Counted from the stretch's first letter, positions 12,739-22,673 are shown. The stretch: DNA of 64,000 bases from Theocolax elegans (GCA_026168455.1 CM047427.1:11933505-11997504), one strand, 5' to 3'. The notes: generated from the sequence alone by a model not told the origin. Numbers and translations: made by a program.

Positions 12739-15700
12739 ATGAAACTATTCAAGCCATGTAATATTAAGATAATAGTAAAAAAATTAATATTCTACTATTT
12801 CAAATTCCTTGGTCTAGCTACGATGTCAGTGCAAGTGAGAACCGATAAACATGGAGAATCAGTGTATTTACTGTTTGTAGGCTCGAAAATTGGATTAATT
12901 TATAATATGTTTTTAATAATTTTAGTGTCGACGTTAAGTTACTTTAGCATTCGAAAGGTATATAATGATTTTGATTATTTAGGAAGAACTGAATTCCAAA
13001 GAATAATTGATACGGTTCAAGTCGTTTTTACAGCGACTTCATCTGCCGCGATATTCATATTATTTTCACTAAATCAAAAAAATACAGTAACATTATTTAA
13101 CAAAATTACTCAACTTATCGAGTTATCGGAAAAAAAATTTCGTATGCAGGACAAATCTACGTCGTTTTCATTAATAATAATCTACTCATTCAGCATTAAC
13201 GTAATAAAATCTTATTGTATCACTAATACTATGCAGCTATCAGATACTGTAAAATATTGGTTTATCATGTTTTTCTGTGAATTTGGCATTAGCTGTGCAT
13301 TGATACAGTACTCATTGCTATTAAAATTAACTTACAGTTTGTACAGAAATATGAATGAACATTTAGTATGGACTTTTAAAGAAATTCTTAAAGTTAAAAC
13401 AGCCAACATCGAGGAGGAGAAAATTAATTCGGATAAAATAAAAAACTTGCATCGTTTAAACGTTAATTTGCATGAATTATTAGTAGATTTGTCAAGTTTA
13501 TATAATATACGAATTGTTTTTAGTATAATTCAAGTATTTGTTGTTTTGCTCAGCTATTCGTATTACGCTGCTAAAAGTATTACACCTGGAGTTACTGGAT
13601 TGACTTGGAAACAGAATGTCATATGCTTTTGTCAAATATTTTATTATTTCAGTGTATTAATTATCTTTACAAATTCAGTATCACGAATCATTTCAGAGGT
13701 AATAAGATGAGAAATTTTTTAAGAATATATATTGTTTAGTTAATATTTTACATTTTTCAGTCGAAAAAAACGGCTAATATCGTTAATAAGTATTTGATGG
13801 ATATCGATAGTCATAAAATAAGTTACAAGGTAAATTTATTTATCCTTTTATAAACAGTAGATAAGCTATGTGCGTTCTGGCTCAGAGCTAGAACGCACAT
13901 AGGATTTGGGTTAAACACTGGCCACCCCCCGCCCCAGGATAACCCAGAGCCAGAACGCACATATTTTCTAGCTCTGAGCCAGAACGCACATACCTTCTGG
14001 GATGAGAAAATATACACCTCTTTCGAATAACCCAAGCATCTCGGGAACAACGAAGTCGCCCGGGCCGCCGGGTCTCGGGGAGTTGTGTGGATCGCCGAAT
14101 CGCGCGCGCGGGACCGCTGCTCGGTCGTCGGTCGCGCCTAGTCTCGGCAATCTTCGGGTCTCGCGGGACTGTTGCTGAGAGCACAGAGAACAGCCACAGC
14201 TTGCTGCCACTGTGCACATTTTATGCTAGCTACAAGCAACCGCCGTTAACATGCTTACACAAGTAGCAAGTGTTAACGTGTTAGAAAGTGAAAAGGGCCC
14301 CAACCATCGCCCTCTCCTGTGAGACGCTCCTCTCAACATTTTTCGTCTCTCCAGTAGCTTTCTAATGCTTTTAACCAATCAGATTAATCATTTAAATTTC
14401 TTATAATTATCCCGCTTAGGTAAAGACTGGGTATTAGTAGATACTTTTTTCCATAATGATTTGGATGTAGCTTTGTAGCTAGTCTTTTCTTTACCATCAT
14501 CGACTTTTTTTCTTTCATTTTCAACAAAGCGGGTATAAGATACCTTATCTCGATTCATTCTTTTTTCTATTAATTAATGAATTTTTTACGTTAGATGTTA
14601 CTACTTCTAAGAAGAATAATATGACAGTCGTAAGAAATAGGTATTGGTTTACTCTCAGTTTTCTTATATCCTGAATATTTTTTATTAATTTCCTTTTGTT
14701 GCGAAGCAGTCTGCTGAGATCGGTTTCCTTTTGAGCGGATGTAGTTACCCATGGTGGTAGTTGTAAAATGGCGTGAGATCGTGTAGCTACTCTCTATTTA
14801 TACAATTTCCACACCTATTCCCAATCCATAAGTTCAGATCAATTATTATTATTATAAAATTTTTTCAAAAGTTTAACATTGTGAAGGGCGCAGTTTACTT
14901 TGTTTGAGTCATTATGATTAGGGCAAACAGTGACCACTTTCACACCATATAAAGGAAGGTTCTCAACTCTAAAACGTCGGAAATATTAAATTTGAAGCAT
15001 TCGAGCCAGTTCTTTTTTAATGAGCCCATCACCAAAACATTCGTTGCGTCATGTAAAGCTTTTCGAAGATGTTTACCAACTTCAATGTAGGGAATATTTC
15101 CTGACGTCCAGGTTAGACCATGATATTGTTCAAGTCGAGAATTTTCTTGCTTATATTTGTCGGTAAGTCTTCTCCAAGGATAAGGTTCCTTGAACATAAG
15201 TACAACCGGTTCACAGTCCTCATTGAGGGGTACAAATGCAAATTCCTTAACTACAAAATCATTAACAGATTATTTAAAACCTTGTAGATCAACTATGTAT
15301 TGCATGTTAGACAAGCTTCTTCACGTCACCACTTGTCGGATTATACTGAATTATGCGATCGTGCAAGATTAAGCAATAAACAGACGTAGCAGCAGGAAAA
15401 TTATCACGAGATTCGAATTCGATGCGTACGTCGACAGGAACGCCTTTCAAAGCAATCGATTACGATTAATGAGATGTAACTTTTAAACTCCTCTCTTTTA
15501 AGCATTGGCTCCAAGATCTCTTTATCGTAGTATATACACTGAATGTAAGCATACATATCGTATAATACAGCGAATTCATTTTGAGATATATTTAAGTTTA
15601 AGTTTCCATAAGGATAATATTGTGAATTAAGGAATAATTTTACATTACTTATGTGACAATGATCGAACTGACTCGCATTAGCTTTTGCTGTACCTTTTCG

Positions 15701-18700
15701 ATTGGTCTAGAATCCAAGAATGATGAACCGTGGTTTTTTCAGCTGATTAGAAGTTTCGACAGTCCATACGTGCTTAGTTGTAGCTGGAAGCAGTGGATAC
15801 TCGTACAACTCCCAGCTCCTGAAACTCATGTCGATGGGTTTGCTCTTTTGAATATGATTGAGCAAGCGAATTATATATGTATTATTTACAGATATATATG
15901 GCATATATCACTCAATTTTGTTTATCTGGATTTTAAAATCTTCTTCCTCTGTTTGCATAACTGCATTTAAGTCACTTCTTGATCTCGTTAGTATGAGCTC
16001 GTGTTTTACATTTACAACGATTTTTCGGTAATCCTGTGCAAATCAAAGATACGTCAAAGTAATCAGTATTATTAGTAATTTTCTCTTTCTCTTCAATACC
16101 AATCCAGCCAGCATTCTCAATAGTTGAAGTTTGACTGGGATTCCTTTCATTAATGTAGTAGAACCAACGTTTTTACACTTATCGATCTCTACAGCATTGA
16201 TCTCGTATCGTATTTCCTCAAACATATGGCAGATATAGTAGCATTGTTGTCTTTATTTACTAATCTACCACAAATATGTAATGAACTACGTGATGGCAAT
16301 AGACATAAATCCTGATGTTGTATTGCTATACGAATCTCATCGCTGTTATTAAAGTTAGAAACTGTATATGGTTGATGGGCATGTACCTCATAATGCTCAA
16401 TCGTTTCGTCGAATTTCACGGGCGATTGTATACTGAGAATGTCTTCCATTTTTCTTTGTAAAGCAACAAAAGAATATACAAGTTATTTTCCATCAGGGAT
16501 TCTTACGACTTTTAAGCCAAGGTGTTTTAAAAACTGAACGTTTTGCCGTGTTAGTGCTTTGAAAGCTCTATTTAGACTGATAGGTGGTTGGTAGTCTGTA
16601 GCGCTTTTATACCCTCTACCAAGTTTCGAATTGTAAACAATACCCATTATGCTTGCTTTATGTGCAGTCTTATGCTAATTGCTTTTTTTCGAAAATTAAC
16701 CAAGTTTCCGTTTTGATCGACTATGCGCACTTGTAAATGATCAATGCTCTTCACAACGACTGGAAGATAAATGACGTGCGATGGTACTTCAATTATTTTA
16801 TATCCTGGCGGTACTGCCGGAAAAAATTCGTGCATCGTATGCGCCCGTTTACCGTTTATATAAGCCCCAGAGGTGATGTTACACTCGATTCGTAGAGAGT
16901 TAACTTTGAGAATAGTCACTGGTAAGTCAGAACTGTGAGTGGTGTTCTCTATGAGAATTTTATTTCACTACGTAGCGTATTATTGTTTGGTTTTAATGTT
17001 ATTGAGATTTCTTTAGGAGCTAGAGTTTCGATTGGTTCAATTGGTGGAAAGTATTCAGCTTCAAGAATAGGTGAGATGCCAGAAAGACTTAAAGTAAATG
17101 AATTCTCCATGACAGTTTGAATCTAACTTGTTACATAAAAATTGTAGACATAAGTGTCCACAATTGTATGTATTGTAGTCTTGGTATCTTGTGTAGTTGT
17201 ATTTAACTTTATCGAGTCCCAGATATAACATTAAATCTAATGGTGGTTGAAGATCACCAAAACTATGAAAGTAAACAACACCGTTATCTACCTTTTGATA
17301 TGCTACCCAATGTGTACCTGGACCTTTTTGATCATCTAAGTTTACAATGGCTGACTCCTTTTTGTGTGGAAAGTATGGAATCTTTAAAATTTTTGCATAT
17401 TTTATAAGATCATAATCAGTGAGAGCCATATCTGGAAGTCTTAAGTCTTCAAACTTTTTTTTTTGTCTTCTTTAAACTACTGCGACAAAGACCTAAAACT
17501 GTTTTGTGAGGTTTTAAGTAAAGACCTTTACCAAGAGCAATGTCTTCCATTTTTCTATTGTGTCTCTGCCTTTCCTCCAATTGTAACTTAGCTGTGCTAG
17601 CATCATTAACAGCTTTAGCTATACCTGCTGCGTCTCCTGCTACTGCTCCTGCTGCACTTAAACCAGCAAATATAGGTACCAACATAGGTAGAAATCCTCC
17701 TGTTTTTCGAGGAATAGGTAATACTCAAGGAAGCTTAATGTAACTTTTACCGCCAGCTTCTTTTACAGCCTTACGTGCACCTTTTAAGGCAGAAAGAATA
17801 GTTTTCTGTGCACATTTACTACCAGGAACAATAGATTTCAAAGCAGCTTTTACTATCTTACTAAATGAAACCGGCTTCTTCTTTTTCTTTCCCACTCCCA
17901 TTCCAAGTTTTGATTTCAACTTCATAGCGTTTGTAACAGCGTATGCAGCCACTTTTTCGTCAATACCGGAGTCTTTAGACAAACCTCGATGCCAAGCTCT
18001 TTCTGCTAAAACTTTATCAGCTATATTTCGCGCTTGAATGTTTTCACGATTCTGTGAGTAGACAATGTCGCGCTCTTTGCAAGCTTCGTCAAGTGGATTA
18101 ATTCCTGGATCACCTTTTGCTAATCGTTTAGCTAATTTAGTACCTGGTCCACAATAATGATATCCCGGTAAATGCAACTCAAATGGTAACTTGTTGATAA
18201 GTTTATTAACGAAACCTCATCCTTGATGTGGATATACAATCATCACGTTTGAATGTTACTGTTAGACTGATTCCATCTGTGCATAAGCAACCTATTTATA
18301 GGTGTACGATCAGTTACAATTGATTTTTCAAACGGTTAACATGAATTTCAAAGAACAAAGTGTAAAACTGTTGGTATTGAATTTCGATACTATTGTCGAG
18401 CAAGAAAAAAAGTCTAATCGACATGGACAGTTATTCCCTGAGAGTATTCGTGCTGTCTTTTTGAAAGACCAACAGTTTACTAGCGCTTGTAATACATCCA
18501 ATAGGTCTAAGATTTGAAAATATTTATGTTTACTCTAAATCATTAAATCAACCAAAGTATAAATTTTTGAAGGAGGTATTGGAACCATTAGATGGAATTG
18601 AATACTTCCCATTCAATGAGCATGAACAAGTGATAGCTCCAAATGATGTACGTTCAAATTCGATAATGATATTTGACGATATAGCATGTGAAAAACAAGA

Positions 18701-21700
18701 TAATGTGAAATTTTATTTCTGCATGGGTAGATATAGGAATGTAGATTGCTTCTATCTTTGTCAATCATATGCTCAGATTCCAAAACATCTTGTAAGAGAT
18801 AATGTTAATCTATTGATAATTTTTCGTCAAAATGATGTAAATTTAAGACATCTGTATGACAATCATGTTAATACAGATATGACCTACCAACAATTTAAAG
18901 ATTTATGTTCAAAATGTTGGAACGATGATAAGTATAGATTTCTGGTAATCAACAAAGATAACACAATCAATGCTGGTAGATATCGCAAAGGGTTTGACAG
19001 TTTTGCTATAAATATAGCATATTGATCAACAACTAGGTAGTTCACATTTGAATGTCTAAGAGTCAACATGGATTCAACTAAGATTCAACATAAAAAAGAC
19101 ATATTGCATCAGCTTATCAAAGCTTAAAATGCAGTTAAACAAAAGTATAACTTGTTAAAATTTGGTAAAGATAGTTTTGAAAAAACCGATTGTTGATCCA
19201 CTTCAGAAATTGGTCGCTAGTGTTGAAAAGATTAACAGACAATCTTCCGAAAGTATTAATGATGGACTGCCAATTAAAGTTACACGTAATCTTAATTATA
19301 ATGATGAAGACAATTTTAATGAAAGCACATCAACACTAGACAATACTATCCAACAACGAAATCTAGAACGGGAATTGGAAACAACTTTTGAATCAGCGGG
19401 TAGTAGAGATGAACGGGAAAACACAGACAAGTATATGTTATTGCTAGAAAATAAGCAATCAGATAGTTTAGACAAAATATACGGAGTACGTAAGGAAGGT
19501 AAACTCATACATACTTGGCAATTAACCTATATATTTTAATACTAATTCTATAAATGTTATGGGTGATAAATATCCCAAATCAGAGGGTTTACTGGAGTTA
19601 TTAATTATGAAAAATCCAGATCGAAGTTACATTACCAACAACGATTTCTCGTGCTGACGAAACACTTCGTTATCATAATAGTAAAAAATTTAAGGATATA
19701 ATACTTCCACTATTTACAATGGAACATGGAGGATCGTTGCCACTATACAAAATTGTTCGACGTAATACTAAAATGGATTACGTATACTGGGATGATCCTA
19801 ATGAGCTTGTGAATCGACTTCGATTATTAATGGCTGAAAGATCAGCTGGAAATCCTAGCCATATCAATGAAATTCATTCAATTATCGAGGAGTTGCGTGA
19901 AGCTGGCTGTATATTAAACTGAATGTTCACTACATAGTCAGTTTCACAATGAGCGTTGACGTGTTCGGACGTAATCTCAAACGAGGTGAAGGTAGCCGAG
20001 GTCCACCTAGTGTGGGTTTCAAAACTACCATCGACGGTCATTACGACTTAGAGAATAAAAATCTATGCAATATTGCATCACCTGATCAGTCTCATGAAGC
20101 AGTGGATCTAGAAACGTTACAGCGTACAATACGTATGGAGATTAATAGAATGTCGTTTACAATTTCTCAATTGAAAAGTGATTTAAAAAATATAGAAGAC
20201 ATCATTGAATCACAAAGAAATGAAATTATAAATATGTTTAGAAAACGGGATATTGATATTGCGAATATCAAAGATGTAGTACTAAAAATGACTCAAAATG
20301 TCATTTCGATAGATGCAAGTGAATTAAAAATAGAAAACAAGTCTTATCTTGATTGAAGAGCACAAGTATAAAAGGAATGGTACTACAAATATCTCAAACA
20401 TTATCTAACTAAGCGTCGAATGATGACGACATATAAGAAAGTAGTATTAGAAGAGCTTCATAAGCCAGCTCAACGTAACTATCCACGAAGAAAGTTTGAC
20501 GTACGAGCTTACGATGAAACATGGCAGGCTGATCTCGTAGAAATGCGACCTTATTATAAAGAAAATAAAGGTTTTCGATATATGCTAACAGTTATTGATG
20601 TACTCTTCAAATTTGCTTGGGCTGTTCCAGTCAAAAGAAAAACTGGTGAAGACGTCGCTGCAGCTATGAAATTAATTTTGTGTGAAGGTAGAATCCCAAA
20701 AAATTTACAGGTCGATAGAGGAAAAGAGTTTTACAATAAAACGTTTCAAGATCTTATGAAAAAATATAAGATCAATCTCTACTCTTCATACTCTAATGTG
20801 AAAGCTTCTATATGTGAACGATTCCATCGTACACTAAAAAAACAAGATGTGGCTGCAGTTTAGTCTTCACGGAAGTAATAAATGGTTCGATATGTTACCA
20901 AATTTGATTGCTACGTACAATAATACAAAACATCGTACAATCGGAATGAAACCAAAAGATGTGACGGTAGAAAATGCACCTTTGCTATTATCTAGATTTA
21001 ACTATGACAATATACTTATAAAGAAACTAAAGTTCAAAGCTGGTGATAAAGTACGAGTAAGTAAATCGATGCATGTATTTGAGAAAGGTTATACACCTAA
21101 CTGGACAACTGAAATATTTACATTATTAAGTGATTTTTTGTCGTCCATGCAGTGTATTTAGGAGTAGTTTATTGTTAAACGTTAATATAAATTGTTAAAC
21201 GTTTGTTATTTTAATCATTGTTTTCAATTATAGAGCGACGTATCAGAGATGCTGTTAATAATATGTGTATACCTATATATTGACGAAATAGTAAGTAAAT
21301 TAGATTTATATATGTAAAAATTGTGTTTAAAAGATGTTGTAAAATGAAATCATTTTTTAATAAAAAGGTATAGCCTGATGAGGATGGAGGATATCCATCG
21401 AAACGTCGCCAAATAAATAAATATGGTTTGTTCATCAATATCGATGAAAACCTAAACTACTCCTGAAATATTTACAATTAAATCTGTAGCTAATACTAAA
21501 CCAATTACTTACCTCTTAGAAGACTATCAAGGTCAAGCAATCTATGGTGGATTTTATGATCAAGAATTGCAAAAGGTTAAGTATCCTGATGTTTATCTAG
21601 GAGAAAAAGTAATCAAGAGGAAAGGAAATTAGGTGTTTGTTAAGTGGTTAGGATTTGATAATTCACACAAAAAGATAAGAGAAAGTGGTGGGGCCCCTCC

Positions 21701-22673
21701 TACGCCCCTAACCCGTGAGAAACAACCAATTAATCGTTACTTATGAGTCTCATATAAACAGATTGCATAAACAGTCGTGAATATTATCGGCATAAAAAAA
21801 ACTCACAGAGATTCGGCAAATTAGCCGCGAGCTATTGTCACGTCGTGCGCTAAGCAGCAGACCACGCAAGACGGCAACAGTCGACAATTCGGCGGCTGAA
21901 CGATAGCTCCGCACGCGACTCGACGGTCGAGCAGCAGTCCCGCGAGACCCAACGACCGAGCGGCAGTTACGCGCGCGCAATATGAAGAGACCTGAAGATC
22001 CACGAGACTCGGCGCGACCCGACATTTCACGCGACTCGGCGAGACCCGACGACCGAGCGGCGGTCCCGCGCGCGCGACTTGGCGATCCACGCAACTGCGC
22101 GAGACCCGGCGGCCCGGGCGACTTTGTTGCTCCGGAGATGCTTGGGTTATTCGAAGGAGGTGAATATTTTCTCATCCCAGAAGGTATGTGCGTTCTGGCT
22201 CAGAGCTAGAAAATATGTGCGTTATGGCTCTGGGTTATCCAACGCGGGGGGGGGGGGGGGATTTTTTAACCCAAAACGTATGTGCGTTTTAGCTTTGGGT
22301 TATCCAGGGGCGGTGGGTGGCCAGTGTTTAACCCAAATCCTATGTGCGTTCTAGTTCTGAGCCAGAACGCACATAGCTTATCTACTATAAACTTTTTTTA
22401 TTATTAATTATTAAGAAATTATTAACGTTGAATTATTTTGTTACGCGCAGTTAAAGACATTTTTAAATTGCCTGACACACCAGGATGTGCAGTTTACGTT
22501 ATTTCATCTCTTTTCCTTGGATAACTCTTTATTAATGTCGGTAAGTGCAAATTTTCGTTGGATTAAATAAAAATTATTAACTAACCTGATAAAAACTTGA
22601 TAATAGTATTAATTAGATTACAGGTTCGATCGCGACATATTTAGTTATAGTACTACAATTTCACACATTGTAA
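12739..22673 (+). CDS. GrD: gustatory receptor split by a Polinton in intron 2
   Basis: Four-exon gustatory receptor of 391 codons: 12739-13698, 13761-13829, 22451-22540 and 22617-22673. Exon 1 begins MKLFKPCNIK and has the same hydrophobic profile as GrB. Exon 2 is SKKTANIVNKYLMDIDSHKI-like. Exon 3 ends FSLDNSLLMS and the last exon reads ITGSIATYLVIVLQF with the family signature. All splice sites are canonical and no stop interrupts the exons. The second intron is 8.6 kb because a complete Polinton (13856-22386) inserted 20 bases after the GTAAAT donor. Without it the intron would be about 85 bases, like those of GrB and GrE. Whether the long intron is still spliced is unknown. The gene is otherwise expected to act as a membrane chemoreceptor. 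Confidence 0.85.
13850..13855. repeat. Polinton target site duplication, left
   Basis: ATAAAC directly precedes the left inverted repeat and is repeated exactly at 22387-22392. Six-base duplications are the hallmark of Polinton integration. Confidence 0.92.
13856..14140. repeat. Polinton left terminal inverted repeat
   Basis: Starts AGTAGATAAGCTATGTGCG and matches the reverse complement of the right end. The outer part contains hairpins built from TATGTGCGTTCTGGCTC and AGAACGCACATA units. The inner part is GC-rich (CGGGCCGCCGGGTCTCG). Homology to the other end fades at about 14140. Confidence 0.9.
14220..14850. other. Non-coding Polinton left flank
   Basis: Between the left inverted repeat and the first recognisable gene there is about 600 bp with short poly-purine and poly-pyrimidine stretches and no supported gene. 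The segment after 14285 (GGGCCCCAACC) resembles the GGGGCCCCTCCT stretch at about 21690 near the right end, so an inner terminal repeat may be present. Confidence 0.45.
14852..15197 (-). pseudogene. Polinton-borne protein of unknown function, frameshifted
   Basis: Minus-strand reading frame starting MFKEPYPWRRLTDKYKQ and containing GNIPYIEVGKHLRKAL and a KKNWLECF segment. After a frameshift near 14965 a second frame continues with CPNHNDSNKVNC and CALHNVKLLKKF, suggesting a Cys/His-containing C-terminus. It is the last gene of the minus-strand block, downstream of the capsid gene. I do not recognise its function. Related Cys/His proteins seem to accompany insect repeats, but that is recollection rather than evidence from this sequence. 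Confidence 0.5.
15313..16449 (-). pseudogene. Major capsid-type protein of the Polinton, broken
   Basis: A run of minus-strand frames together forms one protein. The N-terminus is MEDILSIQSPVKFDETIEHY (16449), followed by YTVSNFNNSDEIRIAIQHQD, a middle piece EIRYEINAVEIDKCKNVG (about 16215), then SWELYEYPLLPATTKHVW (about 15830), NVKLFLNSQYYPYGNLNL and a C-terminus VDVRIEFESRDNFPAATS ending near 15313. The position directly after the minor capsid gene and the length of about 380 codons fit the double jelly-roll major capsid protein described in Polintons. The fold is inferred from context, not demonstrated. At least three breaks are visible: a frameshift near 16200, one between about 16050 and 15900, and an in-frame stop near 15707. 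It cannot make capsids as it stands. Confidence 0.65.
16483..16647 (-). CDS. Small Polinton protein, 54 aa
   Basis: Intact 55-codon frame beginning MGIVYNSKLGRGYKSATDY and containing SLNRAFKALTRQNVQFLKHL near its end. Its ATG overlaps the TAA stop of the upstream minor capsid gene (TAATG at 16645-16649), and the capsid gene starts about 35 bases after its stop. The tight packing suggests it is a genuine structural or assembly factor rather than chance. Function unknown. Confidence 0.55.
   Translation of the reverse strand: MGIVYNSKLGRGYKSATDYQPPISLNRAFKALTRQNVQFLKHLGLKVVRIPDGK
16647..17111 (-). pseudogene. Minor capsid (penton-like) protein of the Polinton, one frameshift
   Basis: The N-terminal part starts MENSFTLSLSGISPILEAEY at 17111, overlapping the end of the protease gene in another frame, and runs to a stop near 16948. 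The C-terminal part (LRIECNITSGAYINGKRAHT, then HEFFPAVPPGYKIIEVPS, ending RKKAISIRLHIKQA) is in a different frame. The beta-rich, proline-containing sequence and the place between protease and major capsid gene fit the single jelly-roll minor capsid protein of Polintons. This assignment rests on synteny and recollection of the family. The frameshift lies near 16950. Confidence 0.6.
17061..17429 (-). CDS. Adenain-like cysteine protease (PRO) of the Polinton
   Basis: 122-codon frame starting MALTDYDLIKYAKILKIPYF. It contains GTHWVAYQK with the catalytic His, a conserved aromatic stretch VVYFHSFGDLQPP, and YNCGHLCLQFL with the nucleophile Cys. This pattern belongs to the adenovirus-type (C5/Ulp1-like) maturation proteases encoded by Polintons, which cleave capsid precursors. 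The frame is open, but the segment between the N-terminus and the His looks short for the family, so an in-frame deletion is possible. It starts 20 bases after the preceding stop and its end overlaps the minor capsid gene, a compact virus-like arrangement. Confidence 0.85.
   Translation of the reverse strand: MALTDYDLIKYAKILKIPYFPHKKESAIVNLDDQKGPGTHWVAYQKVDNGVVYFHSFGDLQPPLDLMLYLGLDKVKYNYTRYQDYNTYNCGHLCLQFLCNKLDSNCHGEFIYFKSFWHLTYS
17449..18177 (-). pseudogene. Phospholipase A2-like / hydrophobic basic protein, in-frame TGA
   Basis: The first 150 codons start MHLPGYHYCGPGTKLAKRL and include GDPGINPLDEACKERDIVYS. This has the Gly-rich calcium-loop-like and His/Asp-region pattern of the phospholipase A2 domain known from parvoviral VP1 N-termini and from Polintons, thought to breach membranes during entry. 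After a single TGA (17725-17727) the same frame continues with PIPRKTGGFLP, a hydrophobic helix (VPIFAGLSAAGAVAGDAAGI) and a basic tail KKTKKKV. Both halves are in one frame with no shift, so they were probably one protein of about 240 residues, reminiscent of adenoviral membrane-active core proteins. The TGA probably inactivates it; readthrough is a less likely alternative. Confidence 0.75.
18178..18340. promoter_or_regulatory. Candidate divergent promoter region of the Polinton
   Basis: 163 bases separate the divergent starts of the phospholipase-like gene (minus) and the ATPase (plus). A TATTTATAGG TATA-like sequence lies at about 18293-18302, pointing to the plus gene. Function is inferred only from the divergent layout. 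Confidence 0.35.
18341..19025 (+). pseudogene. FtsK/HerA-type genome-packaging ATPase, P-loop lost
   Basis: The N-terminal piece begins MNFKEQSVKLLVLNFDTIVE at 18341. The C-terminal part includes YKFLKEVLEPLDGIEYFPFN, the Walker B-like strand SIMIFDDI, and SYAQIPKHLVRDNVNLLIIF, typical of Polinton and adenovirus-like packaging ATPases. Where the Walker A loop should be (about 18450-18490) the sequence reads KDQQFTSA and contains no GxxxxGK[ST]. A frameshift there ends the first frame at 18517, while the correct frame resumes from about 18483. A short deletion has therefore removed the nucleotide-binding loop, and the enzyme must be dead. Confidence 0.8.
19068..19922 (+). pseudogene. DUF8207-like Polinton protein, multiply broken
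   Basis: Starts MDSTKIQHKKDILHQLIKA, then stops. The frame from 19162 contains KPIVDPLQKLVASVEKINRQ and an acidic, coiled middle; a later frame (19719-19922) has MDYVYWDDPNELVNRLRLL and HINEIHSIIEELREAGCI. The last block matches my memory of the arthropod DUF8207 family that accompanies Polintons; the function of that family is unknown to me. At least three frameshifts or stops separate the pieces (near 19125, 19540 and 19700). It sits between the ATPase and the fibre-like gene. Confidence 0.6.
19949..20356 (+). CDS. Fibre-like structural protein with coiled coil
   Basis: Intact 135-codon frame. The N-terminus is MSVDVFGRNLKRGEGSRGPP, then a GFKTTIDGHYDLENKNLCNI segment, then from about residue 55 a heptad-rich coiled coil (LETLQRTIRMEINRMSFTIS, QLKSDLKNIEDIIESQRNEI). 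An N-terminal attachment motif followed by a coiled coil resembles trimeric fibre or spike stalks. Function is inferred. It is one of the few Polinton genes here with no visible break, though it may have lost C-terminal sequence. Confidence 0.55.
   Translation: MSVDVFGRNLKRGEGSRGPPSVGFKTTIDGHYDLENKNLCNIASPDQSHEAVDLETLQRTIRMEINRMSFTISQLKSDLKNIEDIIESQRNEIINMFRKRDIDIANIKDVVLKMTQNVISIDASELKIENKSYLD
21126..21464 (+). mobile_element. Penelope-type fragment inserted in the integrase gene
   Basis: The flanks GAAATATTTACATTA (about 21111-21125) and GAAATATTTACAATTA (about 21465-21480) form a nearly exact duplication of the target. Inside, AGGAGTAGTTT near 21160 is inverted as AAACTACTCCT just before the right flank. 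A hammerhead-ribozyme motif lies at 21371-21410. Such motifs are characteristic of Penelope-like elements. No coding sequence remains. Confidence 0.65.
21371..21412 (+). ncRNA. Hammerhead ribozyme motif
   Basis: The core CTGATGAG (21375-21382) is followed by a perfect stem GATGGA / TCCATC with loop GGATA, then CGAAAC and GTC (21405-21407) as the expected cleavage triplet. Helix III is minimal, as reported for Penelope-like elements, which often need dimers for activity. Helix I pairing is weak in this copy. Confidence 0.65.
22040..22386. repeat. Polinton right terminal inverted repeat
   Basis: Inverted copy of the left end finishing CTTATCTACT at 22386. It is somewhat longer because of a G12 run (22248-22260) and an extra copy of the ATGTGCGTT/GGGTTATCC unit. 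Just inside it, GAGACCCGACGACCGAGCGG-type units are repeated. Confidence 0.88.
22387..22392. repeat. Polinton target site duplication, right
   Basis: ATAAAC, identical to 13850-13855. Confidence 0.92.

Larger units (their letters stand above)
20420..21660 (+). pseudogene. Polinton integrase (rve family) with chromodomain-like tail, interrupted
   Basis: Retroviral-type DDE integrase that would insert the element with a 6-bp duplication. The core begins near TWQADLVEM (first Asp), continues with VDRGKEFYN (second Asp) and CERFHRTLKKQ (catalytic Glu). A frameshift near 20850 moves the frame to LPNLIATYNNTKHRTIGMKP and a basic FKAGDKVRVSK segment. At about 21126 the reading frame is interrupted by a 340-bp Penelope-type insertion. 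Beyond it the sequence resumes with YLLEDYQGQAIYGGFYDQEL and, after a stop, VFVKWLGFDNSHKK, which looks like a chromodomain. The HHCC N-terminal domain is not seen. Confidence 0.85.
13856..22386. mobile_element. Polinton/Maverick element, 8.5 kb, decayed
   Basis: Virus-like DNA transposon that begins AG and ends CT, has inverted repeats of about 285-345 bp and a 6-bp target duplication. Two divergent gene blocks meet near 18178-18340. The minus-strand block has the phospholipase-like/hydrophobic protein, protease, minor capsid, a small protein, major capsid and one unknown. The plus-strand block has the packaging ATPase, a DUF8207-like protein, a fibre-like protein and the integrase. Known Polintons are 15-20 kb and encode a protein-primed DNA polymerase B; none is seen here. 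Most genes carry frameshifts or stops, so this is an internally deleted, inactive copy. Confidence 0.92.

Noticed and set aside
21750..22354. ORFs in the Polinton right end
   Set aside because: GC-rich inverted-repeat sequence keeps frames open by composition; mirrored ORFs appear at 13823-14219.
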